DNA from: Rhizophagus clarus
Taxonomy: Eukaryota; Glomeromycota; Glomeromycetes; Glomerales; Glomeraceae
Assembly (NCBI GenBank): GCA_015698045.1
Contig: BLAL01000257.1
Coordinates: 558,001-622,000 of the forward strand
Reading direction: 5' to 3'
Length of the DNA stretch: 64,000 bases
In this document: in pieces, positions 23,528-35,093 of the stretch
Layout: each line of letters opens with the position of its first letter
Numbering within the stretch: position 1 is the first letter of the stretch
Notes under the pieces: model-generated
The model's database searches: none
What the model was told of the DNA's origin: nothing
What the model saw: only the letters and a program-made list of their open reading frames with translations
Position numbers and translations under genes: made by a program

Positions 23528-23786
23528 CCGTATATCGCGGGCCACAGTACCCCCTAAGTTTTATAATCCCCCCCCCCTCTTTTTTCTGAAAAAAATCTCC
23601 ATTTTCTTTTGATTTATTATTTAAACAATCTAATTATTACCCAGGCGACACATTTAAATATTTCTCTGAATATATTACAAGTTTTTAGACCTTTCATTTA
23701 TAATAAAAATTTTGTACACCCCCGGGTACGTCAACCGATCTGTAAGATACCCGGGGTACTGTGACAGTGTGACCTGCGATATACGG
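23528..23786. mobile_element. MITE-like inverted-repeat element (~259 bp)
   Basis: The left end reads CCGTATATCGCGGGCCACA then GTACCCC. The right end, reverse-complemented, reads CCGTATATCGCAGGTCACA, then a short insertion, then GTACCCC. The inside is non-coding, with a C-run near 23570. No clear target-site duplication was seen, so family is unassigned. Confidence 0.55.
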
Positions 23787-24337
23787 CATTTGCAATAATA
23801 TCAGAAATTATTTCCAAATCCATAATCAAGCATAAAAATCATAATTCAATTGGCCGTATAATCCTTTTAATAATGAGATCACGTCTCACTGTCGGTTTAA
23901 TTTCAGCCCGAGTTTAAGATATATTATCACGTGATATACGGAACTTTGTTTCGTAATTACAAATGTGGAAACAATTAATTCAATTTTATCACGTTCCACA
24001 CTTCTTATCAAAGCTAAATGAAGTCTATGCTGTACGCTAAAAACAACATAACAATAATCCAAATTCTTAATATTGTTTTGCAACGTACAGGATTAAAGTT
24101 TGTCACGAAAGATAAAAATCAGTAAACAACGCATTTTGTGCTCCAAACGCTCCAAACCTTGATTTCAATGAAAACTTAGATTTGACGGATAGCGATTCTT
24201 TTTATCACGTGATTAATCCATTTTATAAATATAAAAATGCATAAGATGACGTTTCTGTACACATTTACCTGAGAAGTTTATCAGTAAATTTTTTTTTTTA
24301 ATTCTTACGGTGAAAAAAGGTGAAAAAATAATTCAAA
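23787..24337. other. upstream region of Hsp70 24338-26571
   Basis: No gene seen. A perfect palindrome ATCACGTGAT lies at 24204-24213, followed by a TATA-like TATAAATATAAA near 24224, about 110 bp ahead of the start codon. A second ATCACGTGAT occurs near 23929. These could be bHLH-type (CACGTG) sites. Confidence 0.4.
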
Positions 24338-26571
24338 ATGACAAATAGCGTAACTGCAACTATGCAGTGGGGAAATAATATTCGAGTGGTGGTTGGTATA
24401 GGTAATTATTGTAGTTTTTTACATTCAAGATCATTACAGATTCCTTAGGAAATAGACTTCTAATTTATAATTTGAAATTTTTGTGAAAGATTTTGGAACC
24501 ACTTTTTCGGTAATATACTTTTTTTAATTTCAATTTGGTTATATCAATTTAAGTTTATTAAGAATTACCAAATTATTATAGGGATTTTCTTATTGCCATA
24601 TATTATCTAGAGATAATATGGTTACAAACGATCAATGGCCTGATTATATTGGTCAATTTAAAACAAATACTGTTCTTCAATACGATCAAGATTTCAACGA
24701 AGTGATAAAATGGGGAGCTCCAGCTTTAGCCAGACGACAAGGTCGAAGGAATGAACGCAGAGAGACAAGACCTGTTGAATTGTTTAAATTATGTTTAGGT
24801 AATTTAGAAGAAGATTTAAAACCTAAACTTCCTCTTGAATATAAAAAAGCTATCACAGATTATCTTACAGAAATTGGAAAGGTATAATGAGTTAATTTAG
24901 TTAAATTTAGCAACTTTTATAAATATAATATTTAATAGATAATCTTTCTTTCTTTTTTTTTGAAAAGTTAATTAAGACAAAAGTTGAAGCCGCCTGGAAT
25001 AGTTTAGATTTCCTTAAAGATGTTCTTTTCGTACTTACCGTCCCTGCGGAATATTCCGAAAAAGAAAAGGCAATAATGAGAGAATGTGCATATAATGCTA
25101 AATTAATTAGTGAAAAAGGCTCAGACTTGTTACAGTTCACTACTGAACGTACGTTGATTAAATTTGACTAAAATTGTTCAAACAGAAAATCAACATTAAT
25201 TTTTTCCTACTTTCTAGCCGAAGCTGCTGCAGTTTATTGTATGGAAAATTGTTTAAGAGAACACGATTTATCCGATACAGAAAGTGAAGAAAATGAAGAA
25301 AGTGAGTTTTTTATTTTGAGCGTTCAAATGTATTTCACTTATTGTAAGCAGTAATATCATTAATTTCGTAATTGTCAACCGGTATTCTTAGCAACTTTCA
25401 TGATCGTTGACTGCGGAGGTGGCACAGTAGATTTAACAACCCGTAAAATTGTAGGTAATGATGTTGGTGAAATTACTGAACGATCAGGTGATTATTGCGG
25501 AAGCTCGTTTGTTGACCAAGCATTTCTCGAACACCTAAAAAGAATATTGGGCCACTCAGCAATTGATAACTTGAGGGAAAATCATTATAAACAATTGCAA
25601 TATATGGTTCAAAAATTTTGTCGGCAAGCTAAATTTCTTTTCACAGGCGATGACAGAAATTTTAGCTACGATTTAGATATTGTGGACACAGCACGTGATT
25701 TGCGACAATATGTTACTGGAGATGCCGAAACGTTGATGGAGGAAAATGAATGGTTGATTCAATTTAATTATAATGAAATTAAATCAATGTTCGATCCAGT
25801 TGTCGAAAGAATTCTGAAATTGATAGAATTACAACTTGAAAACTGCGACAAAAAGTGTTCAATAATGTTCTTAGTTGGAGGATTCAGCCAATCGGTTTAT
25901 TTACAAAAAAGAATCAGAGAAAAATTTAATGACGTAGTAAGAAACATTTCTGTTCCTACACATCCTATTGCAACGGTAGTTCGTGGTGCTGCATTATATG
26001 GTTTATTATTGTACGATAAGGTTATTAATAATTCTGACAGTGAAGTAAGACTTAAGTTAACAACTCGCGTATTAAAATTTACTTATGGTATCAAAATCAT
26101 TGATACTTGGAAAAGAAGTGATCCGACAGAGCGAAAGACCACTAAAGGAGAAATAATTAGATTTCTTCCTATTGGTAAAGCAAAAAGAGGAGAATCTGTA
26201 AATATTGATGAGTATATTTTTACGGATAAAGAACTTGGCCCTAATAACCCTTTTCAAACAATAGCAACATTTCACATATATTACACGCGAGAATATAATG
26301 CTAAATATTGTGATGAACCTGGAATGGAATATTTGGGGAGACTTAAAATTAATTTACCAGGTAATTAATAAGAATTATTTTATTTATTTATTATATTGGA
26401 CCTTGTATTAATATTAATTTTTTGTCATTAGATGTACATCTTGGTCTTAACAGACCTCTTAAATTTGGGTTGTCATTTGGTGAAATGGAAATAAAGGCCA
26501 CAGCAAGAAATGCAACAAACGGGCAATCTTATTTAACTACTTTTGAAATAGAAAATGAGGAAAATAATTAA
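24338..26571 (+). CDS. HSPA12-like Hsp70, I subtype with split C-terminus (585 aa, 7 exons)
   Basis: Exons: 24338-24401, 24490-24509, 24582-24881, 24968-25148, 25218-25301, 25392-26360, 26432-26571 (1758 nt). It has a longer N-terminus than its paralogues (MTNSVTATMQWGNNIRVVVGIG) and DFGTTFS in exon 2. The exon-5 segment carries an acidic extension (SDTESEENEE). DCGGGTVDLTTR starts near 223 and LVGGFSQS near 385. The last exon is separated by an intron at LPG/D that the 3082, 11374 and 17525 genes lack; 29197 shares it. An ORF-only reading would stop at LPGN and miss the terminal strand (GLSFGEMEIKATARN). It is convergent with the CC gene at 26679 (107 bp). Confidence 0.86.
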
Positions 26572-26678
26572 TTGAATTTTATGCATATTTCAATATATTT
26601 AATCTGTTTCATTCGATTATATATGTATTTATATTATTTTATTTAAATAAATTATACAAAAATTACATTATAACATAA

Positions 26679-28703
26679 TTAAAAGATACCAAATTTTTTA
26701 TGTTTTTTTTTTCCTTCACTTTCCTGGTTAGCTTGCAAATCAACTTCCGAACTAGATTGTGATTGCGACGGGCTAGACTGAGATAGAGATTGAGTTTGCG
26801 GGATTTGTGGAGTCTGCGAATTAGGATGTTGAGATTGTGGAGTTTGTGGAGGTTGCGAATTAAAATGTTGAGATTGTGGAGTTTGCGAAGATTGCGAATT
26901 AGAATGTTGAGATTGTGGAGTTTGCGGAGGTTGCGAATTAAAATGTTGAGTTTGTGGAGTTTGTGGAGTTTGCGAATTAGAATGTTGAGATTGTGGAGTT
27001 TGCGAAGATTGCGAATTAGAATGTTGAGATTGTGGAGTTTGCGGAGGTTGCGAATTAGAATGTTGAGTTTGTGGAGTTTGTGGAGTTTGCGAATTAGAAT
27101 GTTGAGTTTGTGGAGTTTGTGGAGTTTGCGAATTAGAATGTTGAGATTGTGGAGGTTGCGAAGAAGATTGCGAATTAGAATGTTGAGATTGTGGAGTTTG
27201 CGGAGGTTGCGAATTAGAATGTTGAGATTGTGGAGTTTGTGGAGTTTGCGAATTAGAATGTTGAGATTGTGGAGTTTGCGAAGAAGATTGCGAATTAGAA
27301 TGTTGAGATTGTGGAGTTTGCGGAGGTTGCGAAGGAGGTTGCGAATTAGAATGTTGAGATTGTGGAGTTTGCGGAGGTTGCGAAGGAGGTTGCGAACTAG
27401 AATGTTGAGATTGTAGAGTTTGCAGGGTAGACTGAGGTTGAGGCAGGGTTTCTGAAAGTCGTAGGTTGATATTGACCCCAGGTTTATGTTCTAATTTTGT
27501 TTGTTTGTCGCTCTCCGGTTTAAACTCTTCTGATCGAGATAGAATTTTCGCATCTGGTTGAGATTGCTCTGATCGGCACCGCGAGTCGACGTTAAAGTTA
27601 GATTCCGAATCTAAATGTTTGTCGACCTTATGTTTAGAATCTTGTACTTCTTGAGGGTGTATAATCGCTTGCGTATAAATTTTGCATTTTCTTTTGTCAT
27701 CTAATTCAATTCCTACTAACGGAAATTTACAGATGTCAACTTCGAAATCATCAATTTCATCATCATCATTCCACATTCCAATCATTAAACTTGTATCTAT
27801 TTTATCCTTATTTCGAAACCAGCGAATCTGGCCTATAGGTTCCTGAGTTTGAATCCTAAAGAAAAAGATTCTAACAACATCTAAAATTATATTTACGGCT
27901 TTTTCTTCAATTTCTTTTTTCTTTGTAGGATCTAGAATCTTACGATATTGTTCCATTTCCTCATTAAGTTTAATTTTGAAGTTATTAATGAAAAAATGTT
28001 CACATGTTTCTTGTTCATTCGTAATAATATTAGAAAATCCACGATTTCCAAGTGCCGAATAAATTTGTTGCCGTATTTTTATTGGTACAGCAGGAGTAAT
28101 GCTATCATTACCTTCACGGGTTTTTCCGAATTTTTGTGTTAATTGAATCAATTCTTCTGATTTGTTTGCTATCATTGCTTCAAGAGAATTAGGCTCACCG
28201 AAGTTTGTATTATCAGCATACAGAGAAATATAACTGAAAATTGTTTCAAGAACGTGACGTTGTAAAACTGCTTTGGTGAGAGGTATATCAGGGGACTTTG
28301 AGGATAATCTAGTTTTACTTTTATATTTACTAAGAAGATTATTTACGTTTTTGGAATTAACTTCTATCTTTGGTCTTAGATTTGTTACGTAAATTTCTAA
28401 AGCATCTTGTAAACGTAAAATATCTTCCGTAAATTGAACAGAATTATTTTTGTCATTGTCGTTCAACCGAAAATTTGTTACATTTCCAAGTGCAGATTGC
28501 AAATTGGAATTGATTCTTTCTAATTCTACACATCTCTCTTTCAATTTTTGGTAATCAGTTAATAAAGAATTATGCTTTTCATTTAATTCACTATAAGCAT
28601 CTTTTTTTTTTTTTTCATTTTCTATATATTGTTGAAGATAACTTACAGCTTCTGAAGCTGTTGTTTCGCTTAAATTTGCGTCGACGTTATTATTGTTATT
28701 CAT
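26679..28703 (-). CDS. CC-family protein with long Gln/Ser/Pro repeat tail (674 aa)
   Basis: Intronless. Residues 1-70 include a short coiled coil (YLQQYIENEKKKKDAYSEL...). Residues ~70-350 are the conserved CC domain (SALGNVTNFRLNDNDKNN, AVLQRHVLETIFSYI, KIRQQIYSALGNRGFSNII, FFFRIQTQEPIGQIRWF, MIGMWNDDDEIDDFEVDICKFPLV). Uniquely in this window, about 300 more residues follow. They contain a charged linker, then roughly fifteen copies of a 13-residue unit of the type TPQSQHSNSQPPQ, then a basic end (KKHKKFGIF). Such Q/S/P repeats are low-complexity and possibly aggregation- or phase-separation-prone, which would fit an Hsp70 client or scaffold (inference). It is convergent with Hsp70 24338-26571. 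Confidence 0.84.
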   Translation of the reverse strand: MNNNNNVDANLSETTASEAVSYLQQYIENEKKKKDAYSELNEKHNSLLTDYQKLKERCVELERINSNLQSALGNVTNFRLNDNDKNNSVQFTEDILRLQDALEIYVTNLRPKIEVNSKNVNNLLSKYKSKTRLSSKSPDIPLTKAVLQRHVLETIFSYISLYADNTNFGEPNSLEAMIANKSEELIQLTQKFGKTREGNDSITPAVPIKIRQQIYSALGNRGFSNIITNEQETCEHFFINNFKIKLNEEMEQYRKILDPTKKKEIEEKAVNIILDVVRIFFFRIQTQEPIGQIRWFRNKDKIDTSLMIGMWNDDDEIDDFEVDICKFPLVGIELDDKRKCKIYTQAIIHPQEVQDSKHKVDKHLDSESNFNVDSRCRSEQSQPDAKILSRSEEFKPESDKQTKLEHKPGVNINLRLSETLPQPQSTLQTLQSQHSSSQPPSQPPQTPQSQHSNSQPPSQPPQTPQSQHSNSQSSSQTPQSQHSNSQTPQTPQSQHSNSQPPQTPQSQHSNSQSSSQPPQSQHSNSQTPQTPQTQHSNSQTPQTPQTQHSNSQPPQTPQSQHSNSQSSQTPQSQHSNSQTPQTPQTQHFNSQPPQTPQSQHSNSQSSQTPQSQHFNSQPPQTPQSQHPNSQTPQIPQTQSLSQSSPSQSQSSSEVDLQANQESEGKKKHKKFGIF
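26811..27422 (-). repeat. 39-bp coding minisatellite (13-aa unit, ~15 copies)
   Basis: The period is 39 bp, with variants of 42 and 51 bp where SSQ or PPSQPPQ inserts occur. On the coding strand each unit gives TPQ(S/T)QH(S/F/P)NSQ plus PPQ, TPQ or SSQ. Neighbouring units are nearly identical, implying recent expansion and likely length polymorphism between isolates. Its reverse strand is open for 208 codons only because of the repeat. Confidence 0.85.
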
Positions 28704-29196
28704 ATTTAAAATAATGTGATGAAAGATATGTACATTCGCTAAATCGCTTTTTAAACAAAAAAAAAAAACAAAAAGTTTAAAAGTACATTTTATATTTCGA
28801 TTGTTAGATCGTTAGATAAATTAAGTAACACACAACACTAAATTGTAAATATTTGCAAAGTAGATTTGCAATTTTTATCGATAAATGAATTTATTAAATG
28901 GGATCAATTAATCTGTTTTGAGAAATAGACTTTATACAACATAAATGCTTATCACAGAATTTCGGCAAAAATAATTTTCCGAGTAAAGTAAAGTTGAACC
29001 ATTGTAATTTTTTTTATATAATGACTGCGAAACTTCTAATATAATAATGTGATAAGATTGAGTTCTACTGTATTACAATTTACGCTTCATATATACTGTA
29101 TATATAATATATATAAATAAATATGTTGGCCTTAATAATTTCATGATACCGTCGTTTAATTTTTAACAATTCAAACCATAATAAACGTTGTCTAAA
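28704..29196. other. divergent intergenic region (CC / Hsp70)
   Basis: A 493-bp head-to-head interval between the CC gene starting at 28703 and the Hsp70 starting at 29197. It contains (TA)-rich sequence at 29093-29120, near the Hsp70 side, that could act as a TATA region. No gene seen. Confidence 0.45.
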
Positions 29197-31438
29197 ATGT
29201 CATGGGCAAGGGATATTCGTGCTGTGGTTGGATTAGGTAAATAAATAATTAATAAAATTAAAGGTGAAAATTTTCTCTTTATTAGCAAATATGTTATTGT
29301 AATAATTTTTTTTGTATTTCATGATAATTTTTCTAGATTTTGGAACCACTTATTCGGTAATTTGACTTAATCAATTGCGAATACTTTGTTCTGTCAAGAC
29401 ATATTTTATTAATGCTGGATATTTAAAACAGGGATTTACATATTGCCATATTTCTAACAGAAATTTACGTACTCATGATATTTGGCCTGGAAATATGGTA
29501 ATTTTTTTTTTTTAATTCTTATCTTAATTTATTTATTGATAATTTTCTGATTTATAAATCCATTTGAAAAGGCTGATTTAAAAACTCATACAGTATTATT
29601 ATATGATAATGAACTGGATAAAGTCGATAAATGGGGAAAACCCGCATTATCCAGACGTCCAAATAGAAGGAGAGCTGAAAGTAAACCAGTGAAATTATTT
29701 AAATTGAATTTAGGTAATTTACAAGAAAATCTTAAACCTAAACTCATAGTTGATCACAAAAAAGCAATTACTGATTATCTCCGTGAAATTGGAAAGGTGA
29801 GCTTAAAACCATCAAAGATTCGAAAATTTTGACATATGATTAAAAATTTTTTCTTTCAACGCTTAAAGTTGATTAAAGAAACGGTTACTAACGCTTGGAC
29901 CGGAATTGATTTTACGGAAAATGTTCTCTTGGTACTTACTGTTCCCGCCGAATATTCTGACAAATCAAAAGCTACAATGAGGGAATGCGCATTTAATGCC
30001 GGTTTAATTAGTAATAAATTTTCGGAAAAATTGCAATTTACTACGGAACGTGAGTAGAAAAAAAAAAACTATCAATAAAGTAATAAAAGTGAATGACTGG
30101 CATTTTTTTTTTTTATAATTTAACCAGCCGAAGCTGCAGCGATTTATTGCATGGAAAACATTTTGAGAGAACACGACTTAGATATTGATGGAAGTATGTA
30201 ATACATGAAATAAATCATTATTGTTTTAATTTTTACTCATTTAATCTAATAAATATCTATTTAAAATTGTTAGCGAATTTTATGATCGTTGATTGTGGAG
30301 GTGGTACCGTAGATTTAACAACACGAACAGTAGAAGGAAGACAATTAGGTGAAATTACGGAAAGGGCAGGAGATTATTGTGGAAGCACTTTTGTCGAAGG
30401 TGAATTTATAAAATATCTACGAAACAAAGTTGGAAATAATGCAATCAGCTTATTAGAAGAAAATCATTATGGACAAATGCAATTTATGATTCAGAAATTT
30501 TGTGAAAATGCAAAAATACCATTCACAGATGATCCAAGATTTTCTTATATTATGGATCTTGAGGAAGTTTCACCCGCTTTATTACAATACGTAGCAGATG
30601 ATGTTCGTGAATCTTTAGAAGAGAACGAATGGTCAATTAAACTTGATTATAAGGCTATAAAATCAATGTTTGACCCTGTCGTCGAAAGAATCATACGTTT
30701 GATTCGTAAACAACTTGAAAATTCTCGTAAAAAGTGTTCAGCAATGTTTTTAGTTGGAGGTTTTAGTCAATCAAGTTATTTACAAAAAATGATCAGGAAA
30801 GAATTCGAAGAGGAAGTTGATAATATTTCTGTCCCTTCAAATCCAATTGCTGCTATTTCGCGTGGTGCAGCAATCTATGGAATAAGTTTTAATGATAATG
30901 TTGAGAATCTTAATAACATAGACGAAATAAGATGCATTATAAGTTCTCGTGTGTTGAAATTCACTTATGGTATTAAAACTATATCAATATGGAAGGAAGA
31001 TGACCCTGAAGAAAAAAAAATTTATGGTGGACTTATACATCGCTTTAGTCCTGTTGCAAGACGTGGAACTACTCTTTCAGTTGATGAAGTAGTCACTCTT
31101 GATCATCTTTCTCCTCTTTGTTCTTGCCAAACTAGTGCTACTATTTATGTGTATTATACAAGAGAATATGATGCAAAGTTCTGTGATGAACCTGGAATGG
31201 AATTGTTAGGAACTCTCGAAATTGACCTTCCAGGTATGTTTTTATTTTAAGATAATTAGATAATCCTTTTTTATTACCAGTTTTATGAAATTTATTCTAT
31301 ATAGATCCGAAACGTGGTCATGAAAGAACTATTACTTTTGGATTAAGATTTGGCAGAATGGAAATCACTGCAAGCGCAAAGAATGATTTAGACGGTCAAA
31401 ATTTTCAAATTTCTTTTGATATAGAAGCCGAAAATTAG
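29197..31438 (+). CDS. HSPA12-like Hsp70, I subtype (563 aa, 8 exons)
   Basis: Exons: 29197-29236, 29337-29356, 29432-29497, 29572-29796, 29869-30049, 30128-30193, 30274-31233, 31305-31438 (1692 nt). It begins MSWARDIRAVVGLG, then DFGTTYS. It has one extra intron (29498-29571) within the exon that is single in its paralogues. DCGGGTVDLTTR is near 206 and LVGGFSQS near 367. A C-terminal intron at LPG/D is shared with the 24338 gene, grouping these two apart from the intron-less I copies. The terminal exon encodes FGLRFGRMEITASAKND. It is convergent with the CC gene at 31594 (155 bp) and divergent from the CC gene at 28703. Confidence 0.86.
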
Positions 31439-31593
31439 TTTTTATTTATATGTATATAAACAAATAAATATTTTTATTAAATGATATATTATTTTTAAAA
31501 AAATAAAAATATATGATATAAAATAAGTTCGAAAAGTCACACTAATTTAATTAAAAAAGAAAATTTATTCGTAAAGTTTCCAGACATAAAATT

Positions 31594-33078
31594 TTAAGTT
31601 TGATTTTGAATTGGTTGCGGTAAAACTTTAGCAAGTGTGATCACTTTATAATCTGAATCTACATCACTTCCTACAAGAGGAAAATAACAAAGATCAACAC
31701 AAAGTTCATCAAGGTCATCATCCTCCCATCTACCAGTCATTAAGTCTGGATTTATTTTAGTATTATTCTCGAAAAATCTAATTTCAGGTACTGGTTCTTG
31801 AACTATTAAACGAAACCAAAATATTCTTAATACATCTCTAACAAGTATTGGTGCCAACTGTTCTACTTCATTTTTTCTTTCAACATCATTGATTCGACGA
31901 TATTGATTCATAATTTCATTCAAAGTTTGGCCGGAATGATAAATGAAATTGTGAATATGAGTATTTTGAGAAGAAATAATATCCGAGAAACCTCTATTGC
32001 CAAGAATTTCATAAATTTGTTGACGAATTTTTATTGCTGAAACTTTAGATACTTCATCAGTTCCAACGCGAGTTTCCGAGAACCTCTTTATTAGAACTAA
32101 TAATTCACGTGCTTTTGAATCAATATCTGATTCTAGTGAAAATTCTTCCTCTTTATACTTTCTATAATTACCTATAAATTCGAAAATTTGTTGTAATACC
32201 TTACGTTGTAAAACACCTTTAATAAAGGGTCTATCTAGATTTTCCGATATTATTTCCTTTTGACAACCATATTGTTTCATAAGAATATTTACTTCATTAA
32301 TATTGATATCAATTTTAGGTTTCAAACTTGTAACATAATTCTCCAATGTGCGTTGCAACTCCAAAATATCTTTTTTCAATTGAACAGAATGATTTTGATC
32401 ATCATTATTCAAATGTACATTCATTGCCTCTCCAAGTGCTGATTGATATTTTGATGCTTCATCTTTGAGTTTTGCATTTCTTTGCATAAGATCACGGATA
32501 TTATTCTCTTTATCACTTAATTGGTTTTGTAAAGACATAATAATTTCTGCTTGTTCTTGTATTTTCTGAGGATTAGTTTCGTTAATTTGTTGTAATTTTA
32601 ATTTAGCTCCAGCGAAATTTTGTTTTAAATTTTGATTTTCTCTTAATAAATTATCATTATCTTCTTTTAATTTATTATTTTCACTTAATAATTTTTCAAT
32701 TTGATCATTTAATTCTAAATCTTTAATTCTTGATTCGTAGTAATCTTTAGCTCTCGAAAAATTTCGTTCTATACTCAACTTCTCTCTATATAAATTGTCA
32801 TAATCTTCTTTCAATTTATTATTCTCGTCTCGTAGTTTTTCATTTTGATCATTCATTTCATTAAATTCTTTGCTCATAGTTTGTAAAGTTATCGATGTTT
32901 GTTCCATAATTTCGGTAAGAGATGAATTTTGAGGTCTTTTCGTATCGTTAAATTTTTTCGTTGTTTGAGGAAAACATTCATTGTAAGCATTTTCGTTCGT
33001 TTCATGATCATATATCATTTTATTATTATCAAAATCAGAATCATCCATTTTATCAGATATATATTGTGAAGAATTCAT
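31594..33078 (-). CDS. CC-family protein with irregular coiled coil (494 aa)
   Basis: Intronless. Residues 1-50 are polar. Residues ~55-210 form a coiled coil that is not built from the IQEKD heptad but from longer repeats, including a repeated NEKLRDENNKLKEDYDNL / IEKLLSENNKLKEDNDNL block. The conserved domain runs from ~212 to 485 (SALGEAMNVHLNNDDQN, KGVLQRKVLQQIFEFI, AIKIRQQIYEILGNRGF, FWFRLIVQEPVPEIRFF, LMTGRWEDDDLDELCVDLC). It is divergent from the main group and closest to the pseudogene at 263-960. It is convergent with Hsp70 29197-31438. GTTA/TTACG-rich sequence upstream (33177-33210) resembles the CC promoter core. Confidence 0.84.
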   Translation of the reverse strand: MNSSQYISDKMDDSDFDNNKMIYDHETNENAYNECFPQTTKKFNDTKRPQNSSLTEIMEQTSITLQTMSKEFNEMNDQNEKLRDENNKLKEDYDNLYREKLSIERNFSRAKDYYESRIKDLELNDQIEKLLSENNKLKEDNDNLLRENQNLKQNFAGAKLKLQQINETNPQKIQEQAEIIMSLQNQLSDKENNIRDLMQRNAKLKDEASKYQSALGEAMNVHLNNDDQNHSVQLKKDILELQRTLENYVTSLKPKIDININEVNILMKQYGCQKEIISENLDRPFIKGVLQRKVLQQIFEFIGNYRKYKEEEFSLESDIDSKARELLVLIKRFSETRVGTDEVSKVSAIKIRQQIYEILGNRGFSDIISSQNTHIHNFIYHSGQTLNEIMNQYRRINDVERKNEVEQLAPILVRDVLRIFWFRLIVQEPVPEIRFFENNTKINPDLMTGRWEDDDLDELCVDLCYFPLVGSDVDSDYKVITLAKVLPQPIQNQT

Positions 33079-35002
33079 TTTAACGATATTTACCTCTATA
33101 AAAAAGGAATATAAAAATAATAAGTAAAAAAAAAAAGGTAATATTTTTTGTGCGCTTTATATACTTATTAACTTGTATTACGTAAATTACATAACGTAAT
33201 GTTAATCATTCCCGAAATAGGTAAGGTATCGGATGTTCATGTTATTGTTTAGACTGTTTAGATTATTGCTTTTGTTGTTAATTGGGGACTGTCGATCAAT
33301 ACTAATCAATAAATAATAACAAAAATATTTTGACGCTCAGCATTTAGTCGACATTTTATTGGATGGCTATGCTGATATATTTCCTTTTAATGATCATAAA
33401 GTTTATTTGAACTCATTTGTTTTTTGGTATTTTGAGGCTGTACTGTATAAATCCGGCAAATTCTGACGATTATCTTAATTATATGACATATCTCATATAT
33501 GTGGTATATTTTTTTGTAAGCATATAAAAGCTTGATTTTATTTGTTGCGTTGTTTGTTTATTACAAGAAAAAGAAGAAATAATTTTCGTCAAATACAACG
33601 CTTAAATCCAATGCTAAGGCTAGGTTAAAACACGCAGCCTCTCTGCCAATCCACATGGAGGCTGTACGAAAGGCTCTGTTCCGTAAAACTTAAGGTAACA
33701 CCAATTCCTGACACGTGATCATAATTTAGGATCTTTGGACAATGACAAACCGGGACGTCCACAAATTTCTGCGCTTGAATTGTGGGTTAAACCACAGTTT
33801 AAACTTCGGTTTTAAAATAAATTGATTCGTAATTCAGATAAAAAAGATAGGGTCATTAACCAAATGTGCGTGTCCTCACATAAAAAACTTTAAGATTGGT
33901 ACTATCTTACTATGCGCATATTTAAATAATATATACAAAGCTCAAAATTTGTAATTGATTCTTAAAGGTTAGAAGTTACCAAATTTATAACTGAAATATA
34001 TACTTTTGAATAGATTATTTAATTCATGATTCGCGTAGCGATCGGTGCACGCGCATTTCTTACGTAGGTAAATCAATAAATTGAAAGTTTTAAAGAAAAA
34101 CTTTAATATTATCTTTATTGTAAACAAGTATCCAACATAAAAGCATTTAAGCTTTTTTATGAATTGTTTGAATGCTTGAATAAAATAGAGCCAATATCAA
34201 AGTTTTTATATTTGGTTAAAAATTGATAGATTTACCCACTATGTATTAAATAAATGCGCGAATTAAAAAAAAAATAACAAAAATATTTCTCATTTAGATT
34301 GTAAACCAAATTGAATTTTCAAATCTCATTTCAAAAATTTAAAAAAAATCATACATACAGTAGATATATTTATATGGTGAGTAGTGACGAATAATATTCC
34401 TACAATCACAAATTTCTCCAGCTGTGACAAATAGAGTATGTGATGATAAGCTTATTAATTCACTGCGCCATTTGTTACGAAGAATGAGATAATTTAGAAG
34501 TTAGAAACATTCTATTTTTGAATTCCTTCTGAAATTTGTTCTTTAAAAATGTTATATATTCTTATTTTTACTGCAAGGACATAAAATAGATTACTAAAGA
34601 ATACGTGTATTATTGTGAAAATAAACTAAATATTTCTGATTACGCATTAATCGACAAGTATGAGAATTATGTCCAGACTGATGGCAAAGAGTAAATTTTC
34701 TCACACTTTGACCATCAACTCGAATCCAAAGGGATTTTTTTCTGGACGAGCTAATTTGTCATTTATTACTATTATTAGCAGCACCAAAGGACGAAACAAC
34801 TTTCGGGTGTTAATACTTCCTGAATTTTGTTTATTACCAGGGTGGTTACTGTATGAATAACGGCCGCCAATTTTAATGTCACTTTATCGTTATTTGTTTA
34901 TTTACTTTTACAAGATTTCGAAATTTTAAAATGATTAATTTACCTTTTATTATAAATCAAAAATTTGATATCAGAGATCAATTATGGTAGTGCAATCATC
35001 AT
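33079..35002. other. gene-free spacer
   Basis: About 1.9 kb between divergent CC genes. I see no gene. A small hairpin (AGCCTC...GAGGCT) lies near 33640 and a CACGTG at 33712-33717. A 66-codon ORF at 34660 shows no recognisable content. Confidence 0.45.
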
Positions 35003-35019
35003 GTAACGTGTTACGGTGT
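35003..35019 (+). promoter_or_regulatory. conserved CC promoter box (copy 1)
   Basis: GTAACGTGTTACGGTGT, preceded by TGCAATCATCAT and followed by a TATA-like TATATAAG near 35028, about 75 bp before the ATG at 35094. The same block precedes the CC genes at 39709 and 46345. GTAACGTGTTAC is a near-palindrome, suggesting a dimeric transcription-factor site. Confidence 0.6.
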
Positions 35020-35093
35020 TAGGGTACATATATAAGACAATCAAAAATTAGAGGATTTTCCTTTAGTTAGTTTTTTTTTTCCTAGACAACCTT

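Noticed and set aside
26790-27416. 208-codon plus-strand ORF rich in LWSLRRLRIRML
   Set aside because: It is the antisense reading of the 39-bp minisatellite in the CC gene; open only because the repeat length is a multiple of three.
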